Origin: Clusia tigrina | Taxonomy: Eukaryota > Arthropoda > Insecta > Diptera > Clusiidae | Assembly (NCBI GenBank): GCA_920105625.2 | Contig: OV050033.1 | Location: 124,185,821-124,249,820, forward strand | Direction: 5' to 3' | Length of the DNA: 64,000 bases | Part shown: positions 44,201 through 54,803 of the stretch, piece by piece | Layout: every line of letters begins with the position of its first letter | Position numbering within the stretch: position 1 is the stretch's first letter | Program-made: the position numbers and the translations under genes | Notes under the pieces: generated by a model | What the model saw: the letters and a program-made list of their open reading frames with translations, nothing else | Databases searched by the model: none | What the model was told of the DNA's origin: nothing

Positions 44201-46679
44201 CTTCCTTTATTGAATTTACCATGAAACATTTTGACATGGGAATATGTGAAAATGGGCAACTTGGCGAGAGTCGATTGAGAAGTAACTAAAGTCGCGTAAT
44301 ATTACACTGTGGGGAACTTAACCAACCTAACTTAACCGGGTGGATATCAAATACCGTTAACAAAGCTCAGAATTACGGAATACCGACATCACTATAAACC
44401 AATTTCCACTCTATTTGTTTGTGTTCCTCCTCCTTCTGAGCCCCTCTCCACTCTATTTGTTTGAGTTCCACCCTCCTCCTTCTGAGCCGCTTAATCACCA
44501 CCATCTTCGGAACAGGAGTCGATATTTTGTGCCATTCACACACCAAACATCAACCTCCTAATATTTAATTTTCTCCTAGCATCACTAATGAGGTCTTCCT
44601 TTTCAGGCAATTATTCTCGCTCAATATCACAAGAAATGGGTCACGGAGGTCAGGAGAACTCTCTGGAGAAGCAGATCGGTTGTGTGAAGTACACGCTCTT
44701 CTGCTTCAATATAGTCGCTTGGATGCTTGCTGGGGCTATATTCGCTCTCACGGTTTGGCTTCGCGCCGAGCCCGGTTTTAATGATTGGCTGCGCATACTC
44801 CAGGCCCAAGAATTCTACATTGGCGTCTACATACTGATCGGCATAAGCATCATTATGATGGCCGTCTGCTTTTTGGGCTGTCTCAGTGCTCTCATGGAGA
44901 ATACGCTGGCGCTTTTCGTGTTCATGGGCACGCAAATATTTGGCTTTTTGGCGCTGGTAGCGGGTGCGGCCATTCTGCTGGACTACAGCACCATGCACTC
45001 GAGTCTACAGCCGCTCCTGCAAACCACACTCAGCCGCTTTGTGAGCACCTCGGAGTACCCGTACTCGCGGCGTGTCTTGAATATGATACAGGAAAACATT
45101 GGCTGCTGTGGCGCCACTGGTCCCTGGGATTACCTAAACTTGCGCCAGCCCCTGCCGGCCTCATGTCGCGACACTGTGAGCGGCAATGCGTTCTTCAGCG
45201 GTTGCGTGGATGCATTGACTTGGTTCTTTGAGGGCAAATCCGCTTGGATTGTGGGTTTGGCGCTGACCCTAAGCATGTTGAACGTCATAAGCGCAGTCAT
45301 GAGTTTGGTGTTGGTGCAGGCAGTCAAGAAGGAGGAGGAGGAGGTGCGTACCTACAAACACTAAAAGTGTGAAGAGCAACAGCGTGAGGGCAATAGTGTA
45401 GCTCTCTCAGAATGGACAACTTTTTTAGGCAAATAGTCTCTTTAGCCGCCGAATAAACCACCCTAAAGCATCCTTAATTTAAAAGCCACGTTTTATCATT
45501 AGTCTTTTAAGGTCGATTTGTACAATTAAATGAAAATCATAACAAAATTAATTACCAAATAAAAACGTTGAATTTTCCGTTTTCTTTTACTTTTAAAAGA
45601 AAATTAACGAAAATTTGTTTTACTACAGGGATCAAAATAATAAGAACCAAAATAGTACTCACAAATTGCTCATAGACAAATCCACCTCCAGATTCAGATG
45701 CTCATGATTGTACTTGATTATGGGGACGCGTGCCTGTAGTATGCGTCGCACATGGCACACGCCGGGCAGGAACAACTGCAGCATATCCCCGATAGACTCC
45801 ATTTGCCGCTGCGTCTGTGAACGCCCGTTGGTCAGGTTTTCTTTGGTGTGGAACACCAGACGTGATTCACGACGGCGTGTGGCTTCCGCGCCCAACACTT
45901 CGCGGTCGAAACGCAATATCAAGTCCAAATCACAGCCCATTTTGCCGAATCCATTCACAGAGGAGCCGAAGGGTTGAGCACTGGCAGCTGGAAACATGCC
46001 AGAGACCGCCTGTTGGACTTGAAATGCCGCCACAAAACGCAGACGCACACCCAAATCATTCAGCTTTGTGCGCTCGTACAACACCCGTATCTGATCCTCC
46101 ATCTGCGGCACAGAGAGTAGCAACGTGTTCAACTCGGTGTTACTTATCATGTGAGCGCCATCAACTATGTCGAGAGCGGCAGAGTTCGAAGTCGATGCGG
46201 TTGCTTTGGTTGCGCGCTTCCCGGCCGCCTTAAACCACAGAAATGGCGAATGCGCCGGCACCCCCGTCAGCTCTTGGTTGTAAGCGGAACATTTAATAGC
46301 TTCTGCTGCTTCTTGAGCGCTCGAAAACTCCAGTAATATGTAGTGCTGCTCGTCCTCGTTTGCCACGCGGTAGTGATAAGCACCCACAAGACTGCCAAAA
46401 GCGGAGCAGTAGTTATACAATTCAGGAAACGATTTTTCTGAGCTCACTTGCACGACAATGCTGCGTGTGGCCTCCGCCTTTCGTTGACTTATGAACTCAT
46501 GGTAGTTGGGATCTCCTGTAAGGGAATTTTACAAATTAAAATCGGTGTCCAGGCTTATAGAACCAGCTTAATTAATACTTACCCGTAGGTCGCGTCGTCC
46601 TCGTTGCAGTGGCAAAATATTTCACCAAATGCCGCCGCCAGGTCTGTAGCTGATAAGTGCGGCGCATTAAATTATGCAT
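41291..46679 (-). CDS. MTPAP: Mitochondrial poly(A) polymerase (MTPAP)
   Basis: There are four exons: 46679-46583, 46515-45663, 42199-41740 and 41686-41291. The joins restore frame and give about 601 residues, close to the approximately 580 of the human protein. Exon 1 is basic and Arg-rich (MHNLMRRTYQLQTWRRHLVK), as expected for a mitochondrial import signal. The nucleotidyltransferase signature GSSVNGFGKMGCDLDLIL (from about residue 216) supplies Asp228 and Asp230, and LNLEVDLSMSN supplies Asp311. The last two exons carry the PAP-associated part (YMSELLYMFGQLDDRVRPLT and WITNFSLT). It adds poly(A) tails to mitochondrial mRNAs. The 3.5-kb second intron holds an opposite-strand tetraspanin. 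The last two exons lie in duplication copy 2 and recur at 36036-36944. Confidence 0.92.
42983..44608. other. MTPAP intron 2 and upstream region of the tetraspanin
   Basis: No coding domain is seen. A GATA-motif cluster is listed separately. A strong acceptor (ccttttcag at 44600-44608) marks the beginning of the tetraspanin coding exon, so at least one 5' UTR exon should lie somewhere here or further upstream. Confidence 0.45.
43043..43074 (+). promoter_or_regulatory. Cluster of GATA-factor motifs upstream of the tetraspanin
   Basis: TATCTTATCTT (43043-43053) and CTTATCTTATCTTT (43061-43074) provide four GATA cores on the minus strand within 32 bp, separated by CCGGGGG. GATA factors control fly midgut genes, and Tsp2A acts in gut epithelium, so an enhancer role is plausible. 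It rests on motif counting only. Confidence 0.35.
44636..45364 (+). CDS. Tsp2A: Tetraspanin, Tsp2A type
   Basis: This is a 242-residue protein from ATG 44636 (MGHGGQENSLEKQIGCVKYT). An upstream in-frame ATG at 44588 is disregarded because a splice acceptor (ttttcag) lies between them. Four hydrophobic segments are visible: NIVAWMLAGAIFALTVW, YIGVYILIGISIIMMAVCFL, LFVFMGTQIFGFLALVAGAA and IVGLALTLSMLNVISAVM. The large extracellular loop has the tetraspanin signature CCG (IGCCGATGPWDY) and further Cys (PASCRD and SGCVD). In Drosophila, Tsp2A is a component of smooth septate junctions in gut epithelia. The gene is single-exon in its coding part and is nested in the second intron of MTPAP on the opposite strand. 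Poly(A) signals AATAAA lie at 45452 and 45558. The orthologue name rests on length, sequence feel and neighbours. Confidence 0.88.
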   Translation: MGHGGQENSLEKQIGCVKYTLFCFNIVAWMLAGAIFALTVWLRAEPGFNDWLRILQAQEFYIGVYILIGISIIMMAVCFLGCLSALMENTLALFVFMGTQIFGFLALVAGAAILLDYSTMHSSLQPLLQTTLSRFVSTSEYPYSRRVLNMIQENIGCCGATGPWDYLNLRQPLPASCRDTVSGNAFFSGCVDALTWFFEGKSAWIVGLALTLSMLNVISAVMSLVLVQAVKKEEEEVRTYKH

Positions 46680-47765
46680 TGTAACCACAAACGCGCAGCT
46701 TTGACAAGTTAAAAAGGAATTGCACTGCAACGAATTTTTGAATTATAGCTCCAAAGCTTATTGCACAAACAGCTGAAAACGGTTACAACAATTTGGAGGT
46801 TATGCTTGTATGTGTACGCTTTGACAGCAGTGGAACAGCTGATCCGTGGAAGCTGAAATGCAGCGGCCGTGTAGAAACTTAATGCAGGAATGTTCAACAA
46901 ATTGTTATTTGCAATTAAAAGATGATCAGTTTATAGATTAAAGTTCAGCAATTATTCATAATTTTTTTATTATTAATTTATTTGTAAATTTAATTGTTTC
47001 TAAGGAAGTGTGAACACTTTTAATTGAATTTGTTTGCGAGCCACAGTATTTGGCTTAATTTTCACTGTGTGCCTACTAGGCACTACCTAGTAAGCAAAGG
47101 ACAAGAAATCAAATATTTCAGAAAATTTCAAAATAAGCCTTCAGTTGCTACTTTTATTTTTTTATGCATATGTTTTTGTTGACTTGGTTGATTTGTAACA
47201 CTGTGACAGGTTAACCTAATTTAATAAAAAAAAAGTATCTATGTAGTTGGTTCTAGTTTAGTGGTTATGTTTACTGCATTCTGCAACGGTTGAGTTGCAA
47301 CCATGGTCTTGTATTTAAAATATAAAATAGTGCTTTTATTTTTATGATATTTTTGAAATTAATATACTTGAAATAAATATAAAATATAAAACAATTTATC
47401 CAATAAACTGTAACTAATTTGTTTTTATTTTCTAATTCGTTTTTGTTTCAATTTTCTGCAGCCTTTAGAACATTTAAACTGAATTTAATTTAATTTTGCA
47501 GGTTTCATTCCCCCTGCGTTCCTATTAGAAAAGCAGGGTTGTTCACTTGCCATCAATTGGCATGTCAAAAGTGTGGTTGTTTTTCTCTGTGTTTGTTGTT
47601 GTTGTTAAATACCTACACGTGAAGTTATCACTAACGACTTATTATTGATTGATTCTTTGCTATCACGTTCCGCGGTTTTCGCAGATTTAATTTTCATTCG
47701 TGCCTGATCGGACAGAAAATTGAAAGCAGTTGAAAAATAAAAGAAAATTATAGTTGTTTCCAAAT
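46680..47765. promoter_or_regulatory. Divergent upstream region shared by MTPAP and ESF1
   Basis: The 1.1 kb between the two start codons has no gene. It is AT-rich in the middle, with mixed composition near each start. TATA boxes are not obvious at either end, which fits housekeeping promoters. A truly shared (bidirectional) promoter is only a possibility. Confidence 0.35.
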
Positions 47766-50216
47766 ATGGCCAAAGAGGAAAGTAGAGGTAAGCCGAATAA
47801 TGGCCCCGCCACCAAGGAGACGCCCTCTACCTCGTCGGGAGGTGTTCAGGCGGATAGTGCCATTTGGCAAGATGAGCGTTTTCAGCACTTGACCACGGAT
47901 CCGCGCTTCCGCAGCTTGTCGAAGACCCAACGGAAGGTGAAAATAGATAAACGTTTCCAGGGCATGTTTACAGATGAAAAATTTCATGTGAAATACACGG
48001 TGGACAAGTATGGGCGTAAGGTGAATAAAACCAATGCCGAGGACTTGCGGAAGTTCTACGAAATGGAGAGCAGTGACTCGGAAGGAGAAGAAAATGCAGA
48101 GAAGGAGCAGCGTAAAGAGGAGCAGGCTATAAGTCGCGAGGCGGAGGACGCTAGCGAACCGAAACCAGAGGAAAGAGAGCAGCCTGACAGTGCAGACGAG
48201 GAAGTGCCCAAAACAGTAAAAGAGCGACTCCTTGATCCTGAAATTGATTATGCGCGTGGCGAGGGACGCCTGCTGACCGACTCTTCTTCGGAGGAAGAGT
48301 CCTCGGATGACGAGGAGCGCGATCCAGAACTGCTGATTGATCATGTATGGGGAGAGCTGGACGTGGAGGCGGAAACTACAAGTGAATCCACCAAGCGTTT
48401 GGCTTTGTGCAACATGGATTGGGATCGCATACGAGCAGTCGATTTAATGATACTATTCAGTTCCTTCCTGCCACCAGGCGGTAGTGTGCTCAGCATTAAA
48501 ATATATCCGTCGGAGTTTGGCAAGGAGCGTATGGCGGAAGAGGATATGTATGGGCCACAGGAGTTGATGAAGGCGGAAAAAAAACAGGTTCGAAATATAG
48601 TTTTCTAAATAAATTTTTATTACAAATTAAATTAATTTTAAATTTGTTGCTGATCTCTTTAACGACCCTCTGTTTATTTTTTGATCCAGAACCTAGGGAG
48701 AGATGCGAATGCTTCTGGAACCGATTCAGACGAGGAGCTAGTGCAAGAACAAGACAGCGATGCAGAACAAGGCGATGATTACCACATGGAGAAATTGCGA
48801 CAATACCAGTTGAAGCGCTTGCGTTACTACTACGCCGTCATAGAGTGCGATAACGTAGCCACGGCAGACAAATTGTACCAGGAGTGCGATGGTAACGAGT
48901 ATGAGAGTTCGGCTACTCGCTTGGATCTGCGTTTTATACCAGACGACACCTCTTTCGAGGACGACACCCCCACTGATGTCTGCAACGAGTTGCCCGACAG
49001 AAGCAGCTATAAACCTCGTTTGTTCACAACGACTGCCTTGCAGCAGGCTAAGGTGGACCTGACATGGGATGAGACGGCTGTCGAGCGGCGTGAACTGGGC
49101 GACAAGTTGTCCGGCGGTAAACTGGATGAAGTCACCGACAGAGATCTAAGAACAATTGTAGCCTACAGCAGTGAAGATGATAGTGATGAAGATGGCAGTG
49201 ACGCAGATGACGCAATTGTGAAGGACATTGCAGATCCTATCATAGAATTGAAATTCTCAAAGAAAATCCAAAGGCCCAAAGTGGATATCATAGCCAAGTA
49301 TAAAGCTCTGCTAAACGAGATCAACGAGAATGAGGAAAAGGAGAAGAAGAAGAACAAATATGAAATGGAGTTCACATGGGATGTTGCTGAGAAAAAACCC
49401 GAAAAGGACGATAAAGATGTGGATGTGAGTGTGAATGCCGTCGCTGAGAAACCAAAACCCCAAATGACCCCCATCGAAAAAGTGTTGCAAAAGCGCAATG
49501 AGAAGAACAAGAAACGCAAAGATGAGCGCAAGAAAAAGAAGCTACAGGCCAAAGGCATCGATCCGGATGATATTGACTCTGATGATGACTCCGACACCGT
49601 ACCCGATGGCGTTGATCTGAATGATCCGTACTTTGCTGAAGAATTCGCCGGCGGAGATTTTGGAGAGACGAAATCTAAAAAGAAGCAACAGGACAAAAAA
49701 CAGAAGAAATCTCGCCACGACTCTCCCAATGAGGAGGAGGAACGCCAGGCCAAAGAACTGCAACTGTTGCTAAGCGATGACGATTTGGAGGAACAGGGCA
49801 AGCAGCATTTCAGTCTCGAGAAAATACAAAAAGCCGAGGAGGAGACCAAATCAAAGCGAAAGCGACGCAAGCAGTTGAAAAAATCCAAAACGGCAGTGGC
49901 CGCGCAACGCAAGGAAGTGGAAGATAACTTCCAACTGAACATCGCCGATGACCGCTTCAAGGCCATTTATGCATCCCACCACTTCAACATAGATCCCACA
50001 GATGCTCACTACAAGAAAACCAAAGGCATGGAGCAGATTATACACGAGAAGCTGAAGCGTCGTCATGGCAACGGCACTGAAGGTGCTGCCACAGTGGCGC
50101 AGCAGAAGGATAACGACGAAGAGGAAGCGGCCGCCAAGCGGCCAAAGCAACAACTGGAGGACACTTTGCTGGTCGACAGTTTGAAACGGAAAATCCAATT
50201 GCAACAGCAGAAATAG
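47766..50216 (+). CDS. ESF1: ESF1 homologue, nucleolar pre-rRNA processing protein
   Basis: There are two exons, 47766-48587 and 48690-50216 (phase 0, donor CAG|GTTCGA, acceptor gatccag), encoding about 782 residues. The start MAKEESRGKPNN is followed by the conserved N-terminal block DERFQHLTTDPRFRSLSKTQ and KVKIDKRFQGMFTDEKF. A Glu/Ser-rich acidic stretch comes next, then the RRM-like central segment LALCNMDWDRIRAVDLMILF with YPSEFGKERM, and after the intron LRYYYAVIECDNVATADKLY. The C-terminus has Lys-rich linkers and the NUC153 motif DRFKAIYASHHFNIDPTDAH. ESF1 acts in the nucleolus in 18S rRNA maturation within the small-subunit processome. The divergent neighbour is MTPAP. Confidence 0.92.
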
Positions 50217-52539
50217 ACTAGAATGCTAAATTTTAAGTATATATACGATTGTTGTTCGATGTGCTATCAATACATGTAAATAGAAAAATATTGGAAATTT
50301 CTTTCATTGTTGCTGAGGTTCCATATACTGGGTGTGTGCTATTTCTTTTTACATGTGGAATTTATTATCCTTACAAGAGCCTCACACAGGTACCGAAGAA
50401 TCCTTTGCATGTCCATAAACTTTCTAGAGGGAAGTGCCCTGCATGTATTTGGTATTTATGAATGGGTGTATTCGTGTGTGTGAATGCAAGTACCCTGCAG
50501 TGAGCGGGACTTGCATTTGCTTTAGTATATATGCAAAATTTTCTATACAAGGTATCCAATTAGGAGGTTCGATTATATAAAGTTGAAGCTTAAGAGATAC
50601 TTAAATAGATAGTATTGGGTTTTTAACAGAGAAGTGGAAGAGGAAAAGGATGAAGAGTACATACATATACGGGTGTAAACAAAAAATCATTGACTTCTGA
50701 CGATTGTTATTTTTAACTCCATGGTTTTGGTTTACGATTTTACATACAATTTTGCCTGTTGAATTTGGTTGGTTTTCTTGAATTTGTATAAATAGATTTG
50801 AAGACCTAAGATCATAATGGAGTTTTTAATTCTCTTTACTTCCTTATGTTCAATTTCATTCGTTTTCTTGAATATGATTACAGAGATTTGTAGAGAAAGG
50901 TTCGTAATGGTAACTCAATTCACTTCCAAATGTTGTCTCAAGAGGTTTTAAACGCAAAGTCACAATAGGTACCATAGTCAGAGTTATAACGGTTTCTTAA
51001 CGGTTCTAAAACTATCTTTGTTGATATGCTAATCAATCTATTTGAAATGGTATTAAAAAGTTTTCCAGTGAGGTTATAGAAGGTTCACAGCATAAATTAG
51101 TTCCAAAGCGCTTTATAGCGGCTTGTTAAAATTTGTTAAAAACAGAGCTTGTTTGGTCAAGAAAAAATGAAAACTAAACATCAAAATCCTCCTATAAATC
51201 AAGTTCTAATTATGTTTGACCTGACTTTATCTTATCTTATCTTTCCTTTAGATCTTTTTTATATAGACCTTTCGATTATCAAAAGAACCAGATTTTGGTT
51301 ATATTCACAACAGATACAAAGTTACAAGTGAAGTGAGAAGGGAGTTAATTCGGTTCTAAAGTGTTAACATGAATTCCACTTAGCACTTTTATTTAACAAA
51401 CTTTGTAACAAAGAATACTTTCCTATTCATTCATATGCAAGTTGTTTTTTGATTTCTTCAGAATAAACTCTACTAAGGTTTAACAGATTTCAAAAATAGC
51501 TGGGTAATGAGCTTGATGAATAACTATAATGCAATCAAAATCTGTTGTTATTGTTAAGGAACTTGTGTCTAATTAGAAATGTAAAAAAAAGTCAGGAAAT
51601 TCGTTTTGAAGGGCAGATATTAGGATGCAGAGTTATATTTTTGCTTTCAATTGACTAATTTTTAATAATTAGTCAAGAAATTCGTTTATAATGGCAGATA
51701 TTATGACACAGGCTTATTTTTTTTTTTATTTGAGGTTTAAACAAAAATATTTGATTATTAAGGAGTACACAGTTCCCGTGCCTCCGTCAATGCTAACACA
51801 CTATTTCTTAAAAATATCCGTAAGTTTCTTCTAGCGGGTTTATGTACTAATAATTACATCTTTCCAAGTAGTTAAAAACCGCTTTGGAGCTTAATTATGC
51901 AAACTCTAAATCCTTGTAACTTTACTGTAAACATCCTTCAACCTTGTTAAGTTGCTTAGTTAGGGTTAATTAACACACCTTTCCAGTGAATACCTTTATC
52001 GTTCTCCTTTTGTTCTACAAGACACACTATTCGATGTGCCGGTTTAAGATTTCCCTGCGGGGTTGTCTTAAATGCACATATAAGGCATCTTCTGCACAGC
52101 CTGTCCCAGTGTGTTCCTATTGCATATTGGAGAATAGCCTCCGCTTCACACACGCTGCTTTGAGTCATGCCCTTATGAGAGAAACACACAAACACACACT
52201 CCCTCACACACATTCATACCTATGTAAATGAACACGGAACACATTGCGCCCTGCCTAGTTACCTACCTGTTCGGCATTCAGCCAGTGATTCAGTTATGCT
52301 GAATACTGCCTGGATGAGTCATCGTGTGGCTCGCACAGCCCACGGGCAGACTACCTGCTGCTTCAATTGCGCAGCAGTGCAATAGTTTGCTTCATACCAG
52401 AGACGGCGCAACAGTCTCTGTTCACAAACACATTCAATTGTGCAACTGCAGCTGCCCCGGCTTCTTCCTGTCTCACGACTGCAACGCATTTCAGTTAGTT
52501 TCAAATCACCATTCGCTTCAGAAGCGTTACAAGGCAAGT
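50217..52539. other. Intergenic region between ESF1 and DNase II
   Basis: AT-rich DNA without a supported gene. A GATA-motif run is listed separately. Around 52090-52230, short phrases and CACACA runs occur. Several small ORFs here have no domain. Confidence 0.4.
51226..51246 (+). promoter_or_regulatory. GATA-motif run upstream of DNase II
   Basis: TTTATCTTATCTTATCTTTC gives three GATA cores in a row on the minus strand, about 1.3 kb upstream of the DNase II start. A digestive or lysosomal nuclease is a reasonable midgut GATA target. Evidence is motif-only. Confidence 0.3.
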
Positions 52540-53741
52540 ATGAAAATTTCATTTGTCACCATTTTGGTGGCTTTGATAGCAGTGGCTACCCCAGCCCACA
52601 GCTCTAAAGTGTCCTGCAAGGATGAACAGGGACGGGACGTGGATTGGTGAGTTCAGCCAAATCATATACTAAAATATTGGATTCATCATTTATAATCTCT
52701 CAGGTTCTATTTGTACAAACTCCCCAAGCACTATACCAGCAACTCCCTGGAGGGTGACTCCACTGGGCTGCACTATCTGTACATCAGCAGCGAGAACCAG
52801 GAGGCCTGGCAGTACTCCAAGAAGAAGGTGAACGAAAGCGGCTCCATGCCTGCACTCACGCTACAGCCCATCTTCGCCGATCCCACGGTGCTGCTGGCCG
52901 CCTACAATGACGAATTCCCCAATGGCACCACCATCTTCGACGGCGGCCACACGAAAGGCGTGGTGGCCACCGATGGCCACACTGGTTTGTGGCTGATACA
53001 CTCAGTGCCCAAATTCCCCAGTATACCCGAGTATGAGTACCCCTCGACGGGCGCTCACTATGGGCAGAGTTTCCTTTGCCTGACACTGCCGAGCGTGGAA
53101 ATGGAAAAGGCCGGAGAACAGTTGATTTACAATGAACCCAACATTTACTATACACGTGTACCGCTGGCGCTGAGTAACAAATTCCCCACTTTGGAAAGAG
53201 CCATCGCCGGCACTAGGCGCTCTGAAGGGCCCTACAATAATCAGTTGGACTTAGTCACACTGGCGGGTGAACACTTCACATCCTTTGCCAAGGGCAGCAA
53301 GTATCGAAAGGATTTGTATGAGGATTGGCTGGCGCCTACCCTGGATGTCAACTTGCTGGTGGAGACATGGAGAAATGGTGCTGGCAACATGGGCTCGAAC
53401 TGTTCCAGAAGTGACAAGTGAGGAGAGAGTGTTAGATCGAATGTGTCCTGTATTAAGAAAATCTCTTTCTCAGGGTATACAACATCGCTCACATCGAGGA
53501 TAAACAGTTGCAGTTGTCCTTTAAATCCACCAATGATCACTCAAAATGGGCGGTGTCGCAGGCGACGGGTTTGAAGATATGGCGCTGGCGTATTGGTGGC
53601 GGCGCTGATTGGATTTGCGTGGGCGACATCAATCGGCAGCAACACCAGCTGGAACGAGGAGGAGGCACCGTGTGTCAGAAGAGCCGCCAAGTGACCAAGT
53701 TGTACAGGAATTTGGTGGCCAGTTATGACCAATGCAGCTAG
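52540..53741 (+). CDS. DNaseII: Deoxyribonuclease II (acid DNase)
   Basis: There are three exons, 52540-52646, 52704-53417 and 53474-53741, with GT-AG introns restoring VDWFYLYKLPK and NCSRSDKVYNIAH across the joins. They encode 362 residues, the usual size of the family. A signal peptide (MKISFVTILVALIAVATPAH) is followed by the DNase II body: the first catalytic HxK in GGHTKGVVATD (His118-Lys120) and the second in TNDHSKWAVSQA (His296-Lys298), matching the two His of mammalian DNase II. CWxC-type cysteines and ICVGDINRQ..GGGTVC near the C-terminus fit the fold. The enzyme cuts DNA at acid pH in lysosomes or the gut lumen without metal. The longer frame upstream (from 52324) lacks a signal sequence and is rejected as the start. 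Confidence 0.94.
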
Positions 53742-54803
53742 GATTAGTTGAGGGTGGTACCACTATGAGAGGTTCACAAGAAATAATTCAAGGTAAAAAA
53801 AGTATACGAGAAATTGCTCAATGCAAATATCTATTTCGCTCTGTCTTTCTCGCTGTGCCTTTCTCATTCACTCACGCATGACAAAATGTAATGTCTCGAC
53901 TCTCTGTGAGATATTCCAAATAAGAATATAAGCTTCGTCAATTGGTTCCTAAAAAGCTCCAAATGGCTTGATCTTTGAAATGGATTGTGACTTGTGTTTC
54001 ATTCGGTATCACATAGGGTCAACCATGGCCTAAGTGCTCCTTTCTGGCGACAGCTCCAACTACCTCCCTACCATGATGAACATGATCTTAGATTTTCATT
54101 TATATATTATATACATACATATTATTTAATTATATAATGAAATTCTGTGCTTCCAGGCTGCACGACTTGATCCCCTCTGCTAAATCACTGCTATACTAGG
54201 AGCTCTGTGAGACCAGGGTATCTGATTCGTTACATCGAGACTAAAATTACAAATTCATTATGATTATAATTATTAATAATTATGCTCCATTTTTATTAAA
54301 AGGTACATTTTTGTTATATAATTTGTTTTCCTCAGTATTTCTATATATGAAGTGCGATTATATATAAAAGAAAAAAAAAAAAATAAACAAATAGAAAAAA
54401 CAGCAAATTTTACAATTTGTTTAAACTAATTAATTTAACACAAAATTCGATTTGAAATGAATTATTTAAGAGACAATATTACAACAATAACACAAAGTGA
54501 ATTCTTGTTGCTCTGTTTGTTGTTGTTGTTGTTGTTGTTGTTGATTCACATATAAATCGGTATAAATTTGGTGTCTGCTTTCATTTTATAAATACGTTCA
54601 TTTTACAAACTTACACGACATTTAAATATATAATATATATAGACATTTTTTTGTTTCTAAAATATATAAATATATAAATAATAATAGAGATTAATAGTTA
54701 TAATAGAAATACTACACACTGGGCCCATAGCGGAGAGATTCCAACCACACAAGCCAGCGCAAATCTACACTGCTCTCCCTCTTTCGGTGTCTCTACCTCT
54801 GTT
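53742..54803. other. Intergenic region between convergent DNase II and DAAM
   Basis: AT-rich DNA that includes a (GTT)n microsatellite at about 54517-54543 and short TA runs near 54630-54670. It should hold both 3' UTRs. No other gene is seen. Confidence 0.45.

Noticed and set aside
44588..44635. Upstream in-frame ATG of the tetraspanin
   Set aside because: A splice acceptor (ttttcag) lies between this ATG and the conserved start, so the 16 extra codons are probably intronic or untranslated.
47748..48344. Minus-strand ORF of 198 codons
   Set aside because: Antisense shadow of ESF1 exon 1.
49163..49966. Long minus-strand ORF rich in Ser and Phe
   Set aside because: Antisense shadow of the Lys/Glu-rich part of ESF1.
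52324..52539. Extended N-terminus of the DNase II frame
   Set aside because: It has no signal peptide at its start and reads through low-information sequence. The ATG at 52540 begins a proper secretion signal.
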